A DNA stretch of 53,046 nt from Gluconobacter aidae (GTDB lineage Bacteria > Pseudomonadota > Alphaproteobacteria > Acetobacterales > Acetobacteraceae). The stretch is taken from NCBI RefSeq assembly GCF_009547075.1, contig NZ_WIPH01000018.1, positions 1-53,046 of the forward strand, read 5' to 3'. The notes below the pieces were generated by a model, which saw nothing but the letters and a program-made list of their open reading frames with translations, had not been told where the DNA came from and searched no databases. This document shows positions 7,354-15,418 of the stretch, piece after piece. The stretch's first letter is position 1; every line of letters begins with the position of its first letter. Position numbers and translations under genes: made by a program.

Positions 7354-9737
7354 TGAACGAACTTAATAAAGCATTTGCCCCATTAGGGGAAGAGGTAACG
7401 CTTGCCCCCATGCCGTCCGAACCATCGGGCGGAGTGGAAATCCTTCCCGCTCCTACGGAACCGGCGCGGACTGAACATGCCACCGCCATGTGGGTTTACC
7501 GCACGGCAGAAGGCCAGCCCTTCCACGCCAAATACCGCAGCGAGAAGCCCGGCGGTGGTAAGACATACACGCAGAAGACCTACGGCACGCTTGACGGTGT
7601 AGTGCAATGGCACTCCAAGGCACCCGCCGGGCTGCCACCGCTCTATAATCTCGATAGACTGGCTACCTCACCTGACGCGCCTGTTCTGCTGGTCGAAGGC
7701 GAGAAAGCCGCAGACGCCGCAACACGCCTGTTTCCTGATTACGTCGCTACCACCGCAGGAAGCGCGGTCAGCATGGGAAAGGCGGACTATGCGCCGCTGG
7801 CTGGTCGAGATGTGGTGATCTGGCCCGACCATGACGAACCGGGACAGAAAGCCGCACAGCAAGCAACGAAGCGACTCCACGAAGCGGGCGTAGCATCCCT
7901 CCACATCGTCAGCGTACCTGGGACATTTCCGAAAGCGTGGGATCTTGCCGATGATACGCCGGACGACGCCGATCTTCGGGCGTTACTGGATGCGGCACCG
8001 ACCGTTGCCCGCGTGCAGATGCCCGGCGGCTACGTCATGAAGCCGGACGGTCTGTTTTATATGCCGCCCGGCGAAAGCGACAAGCCGCCTGTGCGTGTTT
8101 CGGCACCATTCGAGATTGTGGCACAGACCCGCGATCCCGAAAGCAACAACTGGGGGCTTCTCCTGCGATGGAAGGACTATGACGGCAAGCCGCACGAATG
8201 GTCGATCCCTAACAGCAAGATGCACGGAGACGCCCGCGAGATCAGCGGCACTTTGGCTGAACAGGGATTGCGTTGCCTCCCGAACGCGGCCCGCTTGCTG
8301 CAAACCTTTCTTGCGACCGTCGAGACAGACGCACGGCTTGCGTGCGTGCGTCAGCCGGGCTGGCACACGACAGAGCGCGGCCCCGTGTTCGTTCTGGCAA
8401 ACGGCGCGAAGATCGGCCCCGGCTCCGGGGCCGTGACACTGCAGGCGGGCCGGGCGTCATCAGGCGACAAGTTTGCGGTGTCCGGCACACTGGACGGGTG
8501 GAAAGACGACGTGGCGCGATATGCCATCGGGAACAGCCGCCTTGCGTTCTATATCTCGGCAGCCTTGGCCGGGCCATTGCTCGATATTGCTACGGAACAG
8601 AGCGGCGGCTTTCATCTGGTAGGCGGCGCGCGTTCCGGAAAAAGCACGGCGGCCTATGCGGCGGGAAGCGTATGGGGGCCGACAGGTCAGGTTCGTGCAT
8701 GGCGTGCGACAGCTAACGGGCTTGAGGGCATCGCGGCGGAAATCTCCGATACCGCGCTGATCCTCGACGAGATCGGACAGGCCAGCGATTTTGAAGTTGG
8801 CAACATCGTCTATTCCCTTAGCAATGAAGCCGGGAAGCAGCGGGCCAACCAGCGCGGCGGAGCACGAAGCGCGTTCACATGGCGGACCCTGTTCCTCTCC
8901 ACAGGCGAGTGTACGCTTGAGGACAAGCAGAATGAGGCTGGCAAGAAGACGATGGCCGGACAGAAGACGCGGCTTGCGAACATTCCTGCAGCGCCGGAAG
9001 GCGGGCACGGACTGTTCGAGACGCTGCACGGCTTCTCCGATGGCGCAGCACTCTCAAACCACCTTCGCCGGACGGTCCATCGGCAGCACGGCACGGCATC
9101 GCGGGCGTTCCTTGCGAGACTGACCAACGAACGGGCGAGCGATGAAGCCGGGTTACGGCAATGGATCGACGCCCGACGCAAGGCGTTCGTGACGGAGCAT
9201 GCCAAAGAAACCGGAAGTCAGGCGCAAAGTGTCGCGGGCCGGTTCGCACTCGTGGCCTGTGCCGGAGAACTCGCAGCACGCTTTAATGTGGTGCCGTGGC
9301 CCGAAGGTGAAGCGATGAACGCGGCGGCGGTATGCTTCAAGGCATGGCTTGCCGAGAACGGCGGCGGTGAGGCGTTCGAAGAACAGGCCGCGATAGAGCA
9401 GGTGCGGGCGTTCATTGCGGCGCACGGTGACAGCCGGTTTCAGGCGATTGGCTCTGACGGCGGTGTCGATATGAACGCCGACAGCCGCGTTGCAGTAGCG
9501 AACCGGGCGGGTTTCCGTTGGCTCTGTGGCGGCAGCGTAGAATGTTTCGGCATCCTTCCCACGGCGTTCGTCAATGAGGTGTGCAGGGGGATTAACGCCC
9601 GGCGGGCGGCTGATATTCTCGCCAAGGCAGGCCATCTCATTTTATCGCGGAGCGGAAAAACGAAGTCATTCCGCCGCGTGCCGGGATACAGTAGCGGCAT
9701 GCCCTTTTATCTCATACGCCCTTCTATTCTCGCCTGA
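7353..9737 (+). CDS. TOPRIM and DUF927 ATPase, element replication helicase/primase
   Basis: A 794-aa replication protein. The N-terminal third carries a TOPRIM domain: VLLVEGEKAAD at 111-121 (catalytic Glu) and VVIWPDHDEPG at 154-164 (DxD). The rest is a DUF927-type ATPase: Walker A GGARSGKST (424-432), Walker B TALILDEIGQ (467-476), then a sensor-like LSTGE. Proteins with this arrangement are superfamily III-like helicases linked to primases in satellites and plasmids, and would start and unwind replication of the excised element. It is the last gene of the coupled series 6306-9737. Its length and motifs are intact, unlike the integrase. Confidence 0.85.
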   Translation: MNELNKAFAPLGEEVTLAPMPSEPSGGVEILPAPTEPARTEHATAMWVYRTAEGQPFHAKYRSEKPGGGKTYTQKTYGTLDGVVQWHSKAPAGLPPLYNLDRLATSPDAPVLLVEGEKAADAATRLFPDYVATTAGSAVSMGKADYAPLAGRDVVIWPDHDEPGQKAAQQATKRLHEAGVASLHIVSVPGTFPKAWDLADDTPDDADLRALLDAAPTVARVQMPGGYVMKPDGLFYMPPGESDKPPVRVSAPFEIVAQTRDPESNNWGLLLRWKDYDGKPHEWSIPNSKMHGDAREISGTLAEQGLRCLPNAARLLQTFLATVETDARLACVRQPGWHTTERGPVFVLANGAKIGPGSGAVTLQAGRASSGDKFAVSGTLDGWKDDVARYAIGNSRLAFYISAALAGPLLDIATEQSGGFHLVGGARSGKSTAAYAAGSVWGPTGQVRAWRATANGLEGIAAEISDTALILDEIGQASDFEVGNIVYSLSNEAGKQRANQRGGARSAFTWRTLFLSTGECTLEDKQNEAGKKTMAGQKTRLANIPAAPEGGHGLFETLHGFSDGAALSNHLRRTVHRQHGTASRAFLARLTNERASDEAGLRQWIDARRKAFVTEHAKETGSQAQSVAGRFALVACAGELAARFNVVPWPEGEAMNAAAVCFKAWLAENGGGEAFEEQAAIEQVRAFIAAHGDSRFQAIGSDGGVDMNADSRVAVANRAGFRWLCGGSVECFGILPTAFVNEVCRGINARRAADILAKAGHLILSRSGKTKSFRRVPGYSSGMPFYLIRPSILA

Positions 9738-10114
9738 TATTCTTCCGGCATTGTCCGGCAGAGGTGGCGGCAACGGGTAATGCCGCCGCTGGAAGGCGGA
9801 TAAAGCGGCGGTTTTGAGCCGTTTTCTATGAAGCGGCAATGGTGGCAACAGCGGCAACGGCACTTTTGACCACTTTCCGAAAAAGCCGAGAAGAAAACAA
9901 AAAGTGCCTAATTTTTAGGCACGCACAACACGCAAGCCGGGGTGTCGGGGGGTCCGCAAGCGGAAAGGTCTAGGAAGGACCCAAAGCATCAGGGCAACGT
10001 CAGCAAGGAGAGCGACGCCCCGCATCCAGTGACAGGCCAGTAGGCAAAGCCATCCCCCTAGAGACCACTCGCTAGATAGGCGTCACACTGTCGCACAACA
10101 TGTCAGGCAAGCGC
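9738..10114. other. non-coding region after the replication genes
   Basis: No gene seen. It contains GGTGGCGGCAACGGG, then GGCAATGGTGGCAACAGCGGCAACGGCAC (9834-9862), which are inverted relatives of the GTTGCCAC units at 5811-5844. It also contains the minus-strand terminator at 9898-9922. It is a candidate origin or end region of the element. Confidence 0.4.
9898..9922 (-). terminator. terminator facing out of the tRNA-Ser/gat side
   Basis: GTGCCTAA-ttt-TTAGGCAC (9904-9922) is a perfect 8-bp stem. On the minus strand it is followed by TTTTTGTTTT. It would stop transcription entering the element from tRNA-Ser. Confidence 0.7.
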
Positions 10115-10145
10115 ATGTTTTAAGGGGGGTTTTAAGAGGGGTACG
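10115..10145 (+). repeat. element end repeat, right copy
   Basis: The same 31-bp tandem GTTTTAAG-GGG arrangement as 3849-3879, with three mismatches and the same orientation. It lies 52 bases inside attR. Confidence 0.55.
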
Positions 10146-10197
10146 GCTAGACCAGTAACGGCTAACTATTTGATTTCACTGGGATTTTTAGAGTGCA

Positions 10198-10212
10198 CTG
10201 GCGGAGGGGATG
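10198..10212. repeat. attR core (15-bp direct repeat)
   Basis: CTGGCGGAGGGGATG, overlapping the 3' end of the intact tRNA-Ser gene and matching 3723-3737 exactly. Confidence 0.85.
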
Positions 10213-10290
10213 GGATTCGAACCCACGATACGACTTGCATCGTATAACGGATTAGCAATCCGCCGCCTTCAGCCTCTCGGCCACCCCTCC
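10199..10290 (-). tRNA. tRNA-Ser (anticodon GCU)
   Basis: Read on the minus strand it begins GGAGGGGTGGCCGAG. It has anticodon loop TTGCTAA (anticodon GCT), a long variable arm (ACGATGCAAGTCGT), the TΨC sequence GGGTTCGAATCC, and a 3' strand CCCCTCC pairing with the 5' GGAGGGG, followed by discriminator G and an encoded CCA. The long variable arm and GCT anticodon make it the AGC/AGU-reading serine tRNA. It is the integration target of the element to its left and remains intact. Confidence 0.95.
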
Positions 10291-10325
10291 GCGCTTTACG
10301 CAGTTTGCACGGCGTATGCAGAAGT

Positions 10326-10377
10326 GTTCTTAGGGGGTAACCGCGCTGTGGTCAAACCCCCCGAGAACATTTTTTTA
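10326..10377 (+). terminator. plus-strand hairpin with T-run, next to gatB end
   Basis: GTTCT-ta-GGGGGT pairs with ACCCCC-cg-AGAAC (10326-10368) across a roughly 20-base loop. It is followed on the plus strand by ATTTTTTTAG. It would stop rightward transcription before it runs antisense into gatB. Confidence 0.5.
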
Positions 10378-10380
10378 GCC

Positions 10381-11838
10381 TTACTCTGAAAGAAGTTTCT
10401 TCAGGGTTTCATTAACCAGGGCAGGGTTGCCCTTGCCCTTCATGGCCTTCATCGTCTGGCCGACAAAGAAGCCGAAAAGCTTGTCTTTTCCACCCTTGTA
10501 TTCCTCGACCTTGTCATTGTTTGCGGCCAGGATTTCGCGGATGGCGCTCTCGATTGCTCCGGTGTCAGTCACCTGGCGCAGGCCCTTGCGCTCGACGATG
10601 GCAGAGGCAGAGTCACCTGTCTCGACCATGTCTTCGAGAACTTCCTTGGCAATCTTTCCGTTAATCGTTGAGTCGGAAATCAGACCCAGCAGTTCCCGCA
10701 GACCTTCCGCACTAACCGGGCTGTCCTCGATCGAACGCCCAGTCCGGTTCAGCGCTGCGAAGAAGTCCCCCAGCATCCAGTTGGCTGCCAGACGGGCATC
10801 CGCACCACGCGCTACAGCCTCGTAGAAATCCGCGATCGCCTGCTCGACGCAGAGCACGGAAGATTCATAACGGCTGACACCGTATTCCTGCTCCAGACGC
10901 GCACGCTTGGCTTCCGGCAGTTCCGGCAAAGCCGCTTTAAGCTCATCAACCCAGGACTGCTCGATCACCAGTGGCAACAAGTCGGGATCAGGGAAGTAGC
11001 GATAGTCATGCGCGTCTTCCTTACTCCGCAGGGAGCGGGTTTCGCCACGCACATGGTCAAACAGGCGCGTTTCCTGATCGACGGTGCCGCCAGCTTCCCA
11101 GACCTCGATCTGACGCTGTGCCTCGACCTCGATCGCCATCATCACGAAACGGATGGAATTGACATTCTTGATCTCGCAGCGCGTACGATACTCGGTCTCA
11201 CCCGGCTTGCGGACCGACACGTTCACGTCGGCGCGCATGGAACCTTCTTCCATGTTTCCGTCACAGGTGCCGATATAGCGCAGGATCTGACGCAGCTTGC
11301 GCAGATAGGCACCAGCTTCTTCAGGCGAACGGATATCCGGCTCACTGACGATTTCCATCAGCGCGACGCCAGCACGGTTCAAGTCGATGAAAGAACGTGT
11401 CGGATCCTGATCATGGATTGACTTGCCCGCATCCTGCTCCAGATGCAGACGCGTCACGCCGATTTCGCGCGTGCTGCCATCCGCCAGATCAACCAGGACC
11501 TTGCCCTTGCCGATGATCGGATGGGCGAACTGACTGATCTGATATCCGGTGGGCAGATCAGCATAGAAGTAGTTCTTGCGGTCAAACCGGCTGAAGAGGT
11601 TGATCTCGGCTTCAAGTCCCAGACCTGTGCGGACAGCCTGCGCCACACATTCCCGGTTCAGAACGGGCAGCATACCCGGAAAACCGGCATCGACGAGACT
11701 GACATGCGTGTTCGGTTCGCCACCATATTCCGCAGACGCGCCCGAAAAGAGCTTGGCCTCGCTGACGACCTGGGCATGAACTTCAAGACCGACAACGATT
11801 TCCCATTCGCCGGTGCTGCCGGTGATACGATAGCTCAT
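10381..11838 (-). CDS. gatB: Asp-tRNA(Asn)/Glu-tRNA(Gln) amidotransferase subunit B
   Basis: 485 aa, the usual length. The protein begins [13 protein letters not shown], has the [23 protein letters not shown] motif, the RADVNVSV segment, and the C-terminal YqeY-like tail ending [10 protein letters not shown]. GatB binds the mischarged tRNA and carries the ATP-dependent kinase step that activates the Glu or Asp side chain, using ammonia channelled from GatA. It is the last gene of gatC-gatA-gatB (minus strand): its ATG overlaps the gatA stop by 4 bases. A bacterium carrying this operon makes Gln-tRNA and/or Asn-tRNA by the indirect route. Confidence 0.97.
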   Translation of the reverse strand: MSYRITGSTGEWEIVVGLEVHAQVVSEAKLFSGASAEYGGEPNTHVSLVDAGFPGMLPVLNRECVAQAVRTGLGLEAEINLFSRFDRKNYFYADLPTGYQISQFAHPIIGKGKVLVDLADGSTREIGVTRLHLEQDAGKSIHDQDPTRSFIDLNRAGVALMEIVSEPDIRSPEEAGAYLRKLRQILRYIGTCDGNMEEGSMRADVNVSVRKPGETEYRTRCEIKNVNSIRFVMMAIEVEAQRQIEVWEAGGTVDQETRLFDHVRGETRSLRSKEDAHDYRYFPDPDLLPLVIEQSWVDELKAALPELPEAKRARLEQEYGVSRYESSVLCVEQAIADFYEAVARGADARLAANWMLGDFFAALNRTGRSIEDSPVSAEGLRELLGLISDSTINGKIAKEVLEDMVETGDSASAIVERKGLRQVTDTGAIESAIREILAANNDKVEEYKGGKDKLFGFFVGQTMKAMKGKGNPALVNETLKKLLSE

Positions 11839-13322
11839 GCCGACACTCCTGCATGAATGGTGGGTCTGTGATGGAATGCCGCGGCCTGCTCGATGGTATG
11901 ACCAGCCGCAATCAGCGTCTCTTCATCGAAGAACTTACCGATAAGCTGCAATCCAAGCGGCACGCCACGCGCGTCCAGACCGGCCGGAACGGAGAGGGCA
12001 GGGACACCCGCCATGCTGGCCGGAACCGTAAAGACGTCATTGAGATACATCTGCACCGGATCGCTTGGCTTTTCGTCCTGTGCAAAAGCGCCTGACGGAG
12101 CGGTCGGCGTCAGAAGCACGTCGACATTCTCGAAAGCCTTGAGGAAGTCCTGCTGGATCAGCGTGCGGACCTTCTGCGCGCGCAGGTAATAAGCGTCATA
12201 ATAACCCGACGACAGCACATGCGTTCCGATCAGGATACGACGCTTGACCTCATCACCAAAACCGGCGGCACGGCTGGCTTCATACAAGCCATCCAGCGTC
12301 GGTGCGCTGACACGCTCACCAAACCGGACACCGTCATAACGGGCCAGGTTGGACGACGCCTCAGCCAGAGCCGCAATATAATATGTCGGCAGGCCGTATT
12401 TCGTATGGGGCAGGGAAACCTCGACGATCTGCGCACCAGCATCACGCAGCCAGTTCATGCCCTGCTGCCAGAGCGCCTCGATCTCAGCCGGCATGCCTTC
12501 GACGTGATATTCCTTGGGAATACCAACGCGCAGACCCTTCACACCACGCTTGAGAGCGGCTTCGTAATGCGGAACGGGAGTATCGACGCTTGTTGAATCA
12601 CGCGGATCGAACCCGGCCATCGATTCAAGCAGAATGGCGCAGTCCTGAAGATTGCGCGCCATCGGACCGGCCTGATCCAGCGAGCTTGCGAAGGCGATCG
12701 TTCCAAAGCGCGAGCAGCGACCATAAGTCGGCTTGATCCCGGCGATACCCGTGAACGCCGCCGGCTGACGGATGGAACCACCCGTATCCGTACCCGTTGC
12801 CCCCAGAACGAGCCCGGCCGCTACAGCAGCCGCAGAACCACCCGAAGAGCCACCCGGAACCAGCTTTGCGTCAGAATCCCTGCGCTTCCAGGGATTTTCG
12901 ACCGGACCGAAGGCAGAGGTCAGGTTCGCAGATCCCATGGCGAATTCGTCAAGGTTCAACTTGCCAAGGAAAACAGCGCCATCCTTGAGCAGGTTGGCCG
13001 TTACCGTGCTTTCGTAAGGCGGTACGAAATTACCAAGAATCTTGCTGGCAGCCGTGGTGCGGACACCATTCGTGCAGAACAGATCCTTGATGCCCAGCGG
13101 AATACCGCAAAGGCTGCCGCCTTCACCCTTGGCCAGAGCATCGTCGGAAGCCTTGGCGGCCTCACGGGCCTGATCCGGTGTGCGGGTGATGAAGCTGTTA
13201 AGCTGACCGTCCAGGCGCTCGATCGCATCAATATGGGCGTTCGTCAGCTCGACCGCGGAAATTTTGCGGGCCTTGAGCGCGTCCCGGGCCGAAGCCAGCG
13301 TAAAATCATGAATGCCGGACAT
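11835..13322 (-). CDS. gatA: Asp-tRNA(Asn)/Glu-tRNA(Gln) amidotransferase subunit A
   Basis: 495-aa amidase-signature enzyme. The catalytic triad is readable: Lys79 (GIKDLF), the cis-Ser in [12 protein letters not shown] (157-168, Ser159) and nucleophile Ser183 ([10 protein letters not shown]). It hydrolyses glutamine and passes ammonia to GatB for transamidation of Glu-tRNA(Gln)/Asp-tRNA(Asn). The start ATG overlaps the gatC stop by one base and its stop overlaps the gatB start by four, so the three subunits are translationally coupled. Nothing unusual in length or motifs. Confidence 0.97.
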   Translation of the reverse strand: MSGIHDFTLASARDALKARKISAVELTNAHIDAIERLDGQLNSFITRTPDQAREAAKASDDALAKGEGGSLCGIPLGIKDLFCTNGVRTTAASKILGNFVPPYESTVTANLLKDGAVFLGKLNLDEFAMGSANLTSAFGPVENPWKRRDSDAKLVPGGSSGGSAAAVAAGLVLGATGTDTGGSIRQPAAFTGIAGIKPTYGRCSRFGTIAFASSLDQAGPMARNLQDCAILLESMAGFDPRDSTSVDTPVPHYEAALKRGVKGLRVGIPKEYHVEGMPAEIEALWQQGMNWLRDAGAQIVEVSLPHTKYGLPTYYIAALAEASSNLARYDGVRFGERVSAPTLDGLYEASRAAGFGDEVKRRILIGTHVLSSGYYDAYYLRAQKVRTLIQQDFLKAFENVDVLLTPTAPSGAFAQDEKPSDPVQMYLNDVFTVPASMAGVPALSVPAGLDARGVPLGLQLIGKFFDEETLIAAGHTIEQAAAFHHRPTIHAGVSA

Positions 13323-13609
13323 TATTCGACCACCTTCGGAACCGTATAGAACGGGCCTTTCCGCTCGGGTGCGTTGGAAAGAACCTTGTCACGGCAGTTG
13401 CCATCCGTAACGCGGTCTTCACGCAGGCGAGGCGTTGCAAGACCCGTGCCGATCATGGGGTCGACGCCCGTGACGTCCACTTCCTTAAGCTGCTCCACCC
13501 AGTCGATGATGGAGCCCATGTCCTTCCCGAGGGTTTCAACCTCTCCGGGCTGGAGACCAATCCTCGCCAGTCTGGCGATGCGCGTAACCGTTTTCGCGTC
13601 GAGCGACAT
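13322..13609 (-). CDS. gatC: Asp-tRNA(Asn)/Glu-tRNA(Gln) amidotransferase subunit C
   Basis: 95 aa, the normal size. Family features: the N-terminal helix [35 protein letters not shown] in the middle, and a C-terminal [34 protein letters not shown], where the proline-rich tail wraps around GatA. It stabilises the GatA-GatB complex. It is the first gene of the operon; the promoter should lie in the 69 bases between it and the divergent ruvX. Confidence 0.96.
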   Translation of the reverse strand: MSLDAKTVTRIARLARIGLQPGEVETLGKDMGSIIDWVEQLKEVDVTGVDPMIGTGLATPRLREDRVTDGNCRDKVLSNAPERKGPFYTVPKVVE

Positions 13610-13678
13610 GAATATTCCTGAACAAGAGGAAATTTTATGGTGGCTTTTCAGCCGTCAGGGGGATCATAACGCCGTGCT

Positions 13679-14161
13679 ATGCCCCTGTTCAATCCACATG
13701 ATCTCCGTAATCTTCTTCAGTCCGGTCAGCGTGTCCTCGGTCTCGACCCCGGATCGAAGACCATCGGCGTCTCCCTGACGGATGTCTCGCTCATGCTTGC
13801 TTCTCCCCTGATCGGTCTCAAACGCCGGAAACTGGGCGAAAATGCGCAGGAACTGGCCAAAATCGTCCGCGAACAGGACGTAGGAGCCCTGGTCGTCGGA
13901 TTACCGTTATCGTTGGATGGATCTTTTGGTCCGGCGGCACGCGCCGCATCGGACTGGACACAGGCCCTGTCGGAAAAGCTCGGGATTCCCGCGGGCCTGT
14001 GGGACGAACGCCTGTCGTCCAGTGCCGTTAACCGTTTTCTGATCAAGGATGCCGACATGACGCGCGGTCGTCGTGCAGAGGTCGTGGACAAGATGGCCGC
14101 AGCTTATATGCTTCAGGGCTGGCTTGACGCATCCCGTCCGGAAGCATCGGAAATTTTCTGA
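13679..14161 (+). CDS. ruvX: YqgF/RuvX Holliday-junction-resolvase-like nuclease
   Basis: 160-aa RNase H-fold protein. The first catalytic Asp is in RVLGLDPGSKTIGVSLTD, the second acidic motif in LWDERLSS, and the last in VDKMAAAYMLQGWLD. Members process the 5' end of pre-16S rRNA and have been proposed to resolve Holliday junctions. A gatC-divergent-ruvX arrangement joins two housekeeping functions with a 69-bp shared promoter region. The start ATG lacks a strong Shine-Dalgarno, but the frame and length fit the family. Confidence 0.93.
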   Translation: MPLFNPHDLRNLLQSGQRVLGLDPGSKTIGVSLTDVSLMLASPLIGLKRRKLGENAQELAKIVREQDVGALVVGLPLSLDGSFGPAARAASDWTQALSEKLGIPAGLWDERLSSSAVNRFLIKDADMTRGRRAEVVDKMAAAYMLQGWLDASRPEASEIF

Positions 14162-14183
14162 TCCAGCGGAAAGATTTTCCCGA

Positions 14184-14294
14184 TCAGACGCTTCTGTTTC
14201 CAATCAGGGCGGAGCGTAACGATGTATTGGCCAGAACGCGGAACCATATTCGGGCTGTCATGGCGCCCATAAGCAGACAGAACAGGAACTTCAT
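14184..14294 (-). CDS. possible very small hydrophobic protein (36 aa)
   Basis: Begins MKFLFCLLMGAMTARIW, a short hydrophobic helix that would span or attach to the membrane, followed by a polar tail ending NRSV. A GGAGAAAG lies six bases before the ATG, a good ribosome binding site. No family is recognised. It is too short to be certain and sits between ruvX and a lipoprotein gene without an operon partner. Confidence 0.35.
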   Translation of the reverse strand: MKFLFCLLMGAMTARIWFRVLANTSLRSALIGNRSV

Positions 14295-14385
14295 GATCTT
14301 TCTCCAGTCATGAAGTTAAAACGAACCGAATTGGTCCGGGTTTTTCGACGGACAATTTCAAATTGTAAAGGGGGACTGTGACGTG

Positions 14386-14532
14386 ATGTTTCGCGTGTTG
14401 ATCGTGACGCTTTTTCTGGGACTGTCAGCCTGCGCCCACGACCCCGAGGACGGGAACGCCCCGGTCGACCGACACCGTCCGTCATCTCACGAGGCCTATG
14501 CGGGTGCTGGTGGCGGCTGGTCCGGATACTGA
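14386..14532 (+). CDS. small predicted lipoprotein (48 aa)
   Basis: A 48-aa protein with a typical lipoprotein signal: hydrophobic MFRVLIVTLFLG, then the lipobox LSAC with the modified Cys at residue 16. The mature part is only about 33 residues, acidic and then glycine-rich at the end (YAGAGGGWSGY). AAGGGGG stands 12-18 bases before the ATG, and a GTG three bases upstream could also be used. Its stop and that of the lytic transglycosylase are adjacent (convergent). The function is unknown; very short lipoproteins of this kind usually sit in the outer membrane. Confidence 0.6.
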   Translation: MFRVLIVTLFLGLSACAHDPEDGNAPVDRHRPSSHEAYAGAGGGWSGY

Positions 14533-15369
14533 TCAGCGCAGCCGCCAGGCCAGGCGGACCGGCATGGCACGATAGGACGCAAGATCCCGCCCACTCCTTA
14601 CAGGTAAAGCACTCCCCGCCTGACCGACTGCATGGTGAATGATACGGGGCGGAGGCGCATAGGACACCATGTGAACGGATGGCATGGTTTCCATACGCGG
14701 TGCGGGACGCTCGGAAAATCCGGCCTGTCTGTTCAACGCGAAATAAGATGCGGGTCTGGCACTTGGAAGCATGGCCTGCAACCCTGACGCGGTCATGACC
14801 ACCTGCGGAAGAAAATCAGGCGGCCGGTAGCTGTCGGGCTGCCCATTCCAGATAGCCAGAACATGACGGGCATAATCGGCGCCAAGAGCAGGGGTGAGGG
14901 AATGATAGGCAGCCGTCGCGGCTGCCCAGCCCTGAAGCTGGTTGTGCAGTCCGGACAGAAAACGGGCCCCGTAACGCGCATTGCTGTATGGATCGAAAGC
15001 ATCTTCGAGCGAGAAAAATGCATCGGGATGATGATGCAGGTTGATCTGCATGCAGCCCACATCGATCGAAACAATCCCGTTCGCCTGAAAATCCCGGACC
15101 GCCGCGATGGCTTCGTCCCTGCTTTCGTAGAAATAGCCTTTTCCGGCCGCATTGACGGTCCACGGCCATGCCACGGTTTCCGTACCGTTCGGCTCCCGCC
15201 GCCCGCTCTCCACGCGGCTGATGGCATCCAGAAGGCGGGGTGGAATCCCGGCCTGCTGCTCGGCAGCCTGCACCGCCATCCTGCAGACAGAAGACGCATC
15301 ATAAGCACGCGCAACCGGTACGCCAGAAAGCGTCAGGGCAGCGGCAAGGAGGAGGACTTTCCCGATCAT
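14533..15369 (-). CDS. secreted lytic transglycosylase (SLT fold)
   Basis: 278 aa from the ATG at 15369: signal peptide MIGKVLLLAAALTLSGVPVARA, then an SLT-type domain. Catalytic Glu54 lies in RVESGR; downstream SIDVGCMQINLHHH and YGARFLSGL, then AYHS, match the family's GxMQIN and AYNxG-like blocks. It cleaves the MurNAc-GlcNAc bond of peptidoglycan in the periplasm, forming 1,6-anhydro ends. The C-terminal 90 residues are proline/arginine-rich without a recognised domain. Its start codon lies in a perfect 12-bp hairpin (15358-15391), and no ribosome binding site is visible, which is unusual. Confidence 0.85.
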   Translation of the reverse strand: MIGKVLLLAAALTLSGVPVARAYDASSVCRMAVQAAEQQAGIPPRLLDAISRVESGRREPNGTETVAWPWTVNAAGKGYFYESRDEAIAAVRDFQANGIVSIDVGCMQINLHHHPDAFFSLEDAFDPYSNARYGARFLSGLHNQLQGWAAATAAYHSLTPALGADYARHVLAIWNGQPDSYRPPDFLPQVVMTASGLQAMLPSARPASYFALNRQAGFSERPAPRMETMPSVHMVSYAPPPRIIHHAVGQAGSALPVRSGRDLASYRAMPVRLAWRLR

Positions 15370-15391
15370 TTTTCTGTATATGATCGGGAAA
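15358..15391 (-). promoter_or_regulatory. perfect hairpin covering the transglycosylase start codon
   Basis: TTTCCCGATCAT, 10 bases, ATGATCGGGAAA. On the minus strand the start ATG is the first triplet of the 3' arm. The structure would hide the start in mRNA or act as an operator in DNA. Confidence 0.5.
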
Positions 15392-15418
15392 GGTAAAAAA
15401 ACGGTTATGCCTGCAACT

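Larger units (their letters stand above)
3723..10212. mobile_element. integrated element in tRNA-Ser(GCU), about 6.5 kb
   Basis: The 15-bp sequence CTGGCGGAGGGGATG occurs at both ends (3723-3737 and 10198-10212). At the right end it is the 3' end of a tRNA-Ser gene including its CCA, the classic target of P4-type tyrosine integrases. Contents: a broken integrase beside attL, an Xre-type repressor-like gene, an AlpA-like protein, two unknown small genes and a DUF927-type primase/helicase pair. There is no capsid, portal, terminase or conjugation gene, so this is a phage satellite or a simple integrative element rather than a prophage. The tRNA gene is intact on the right side. Confidence 0.85.
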
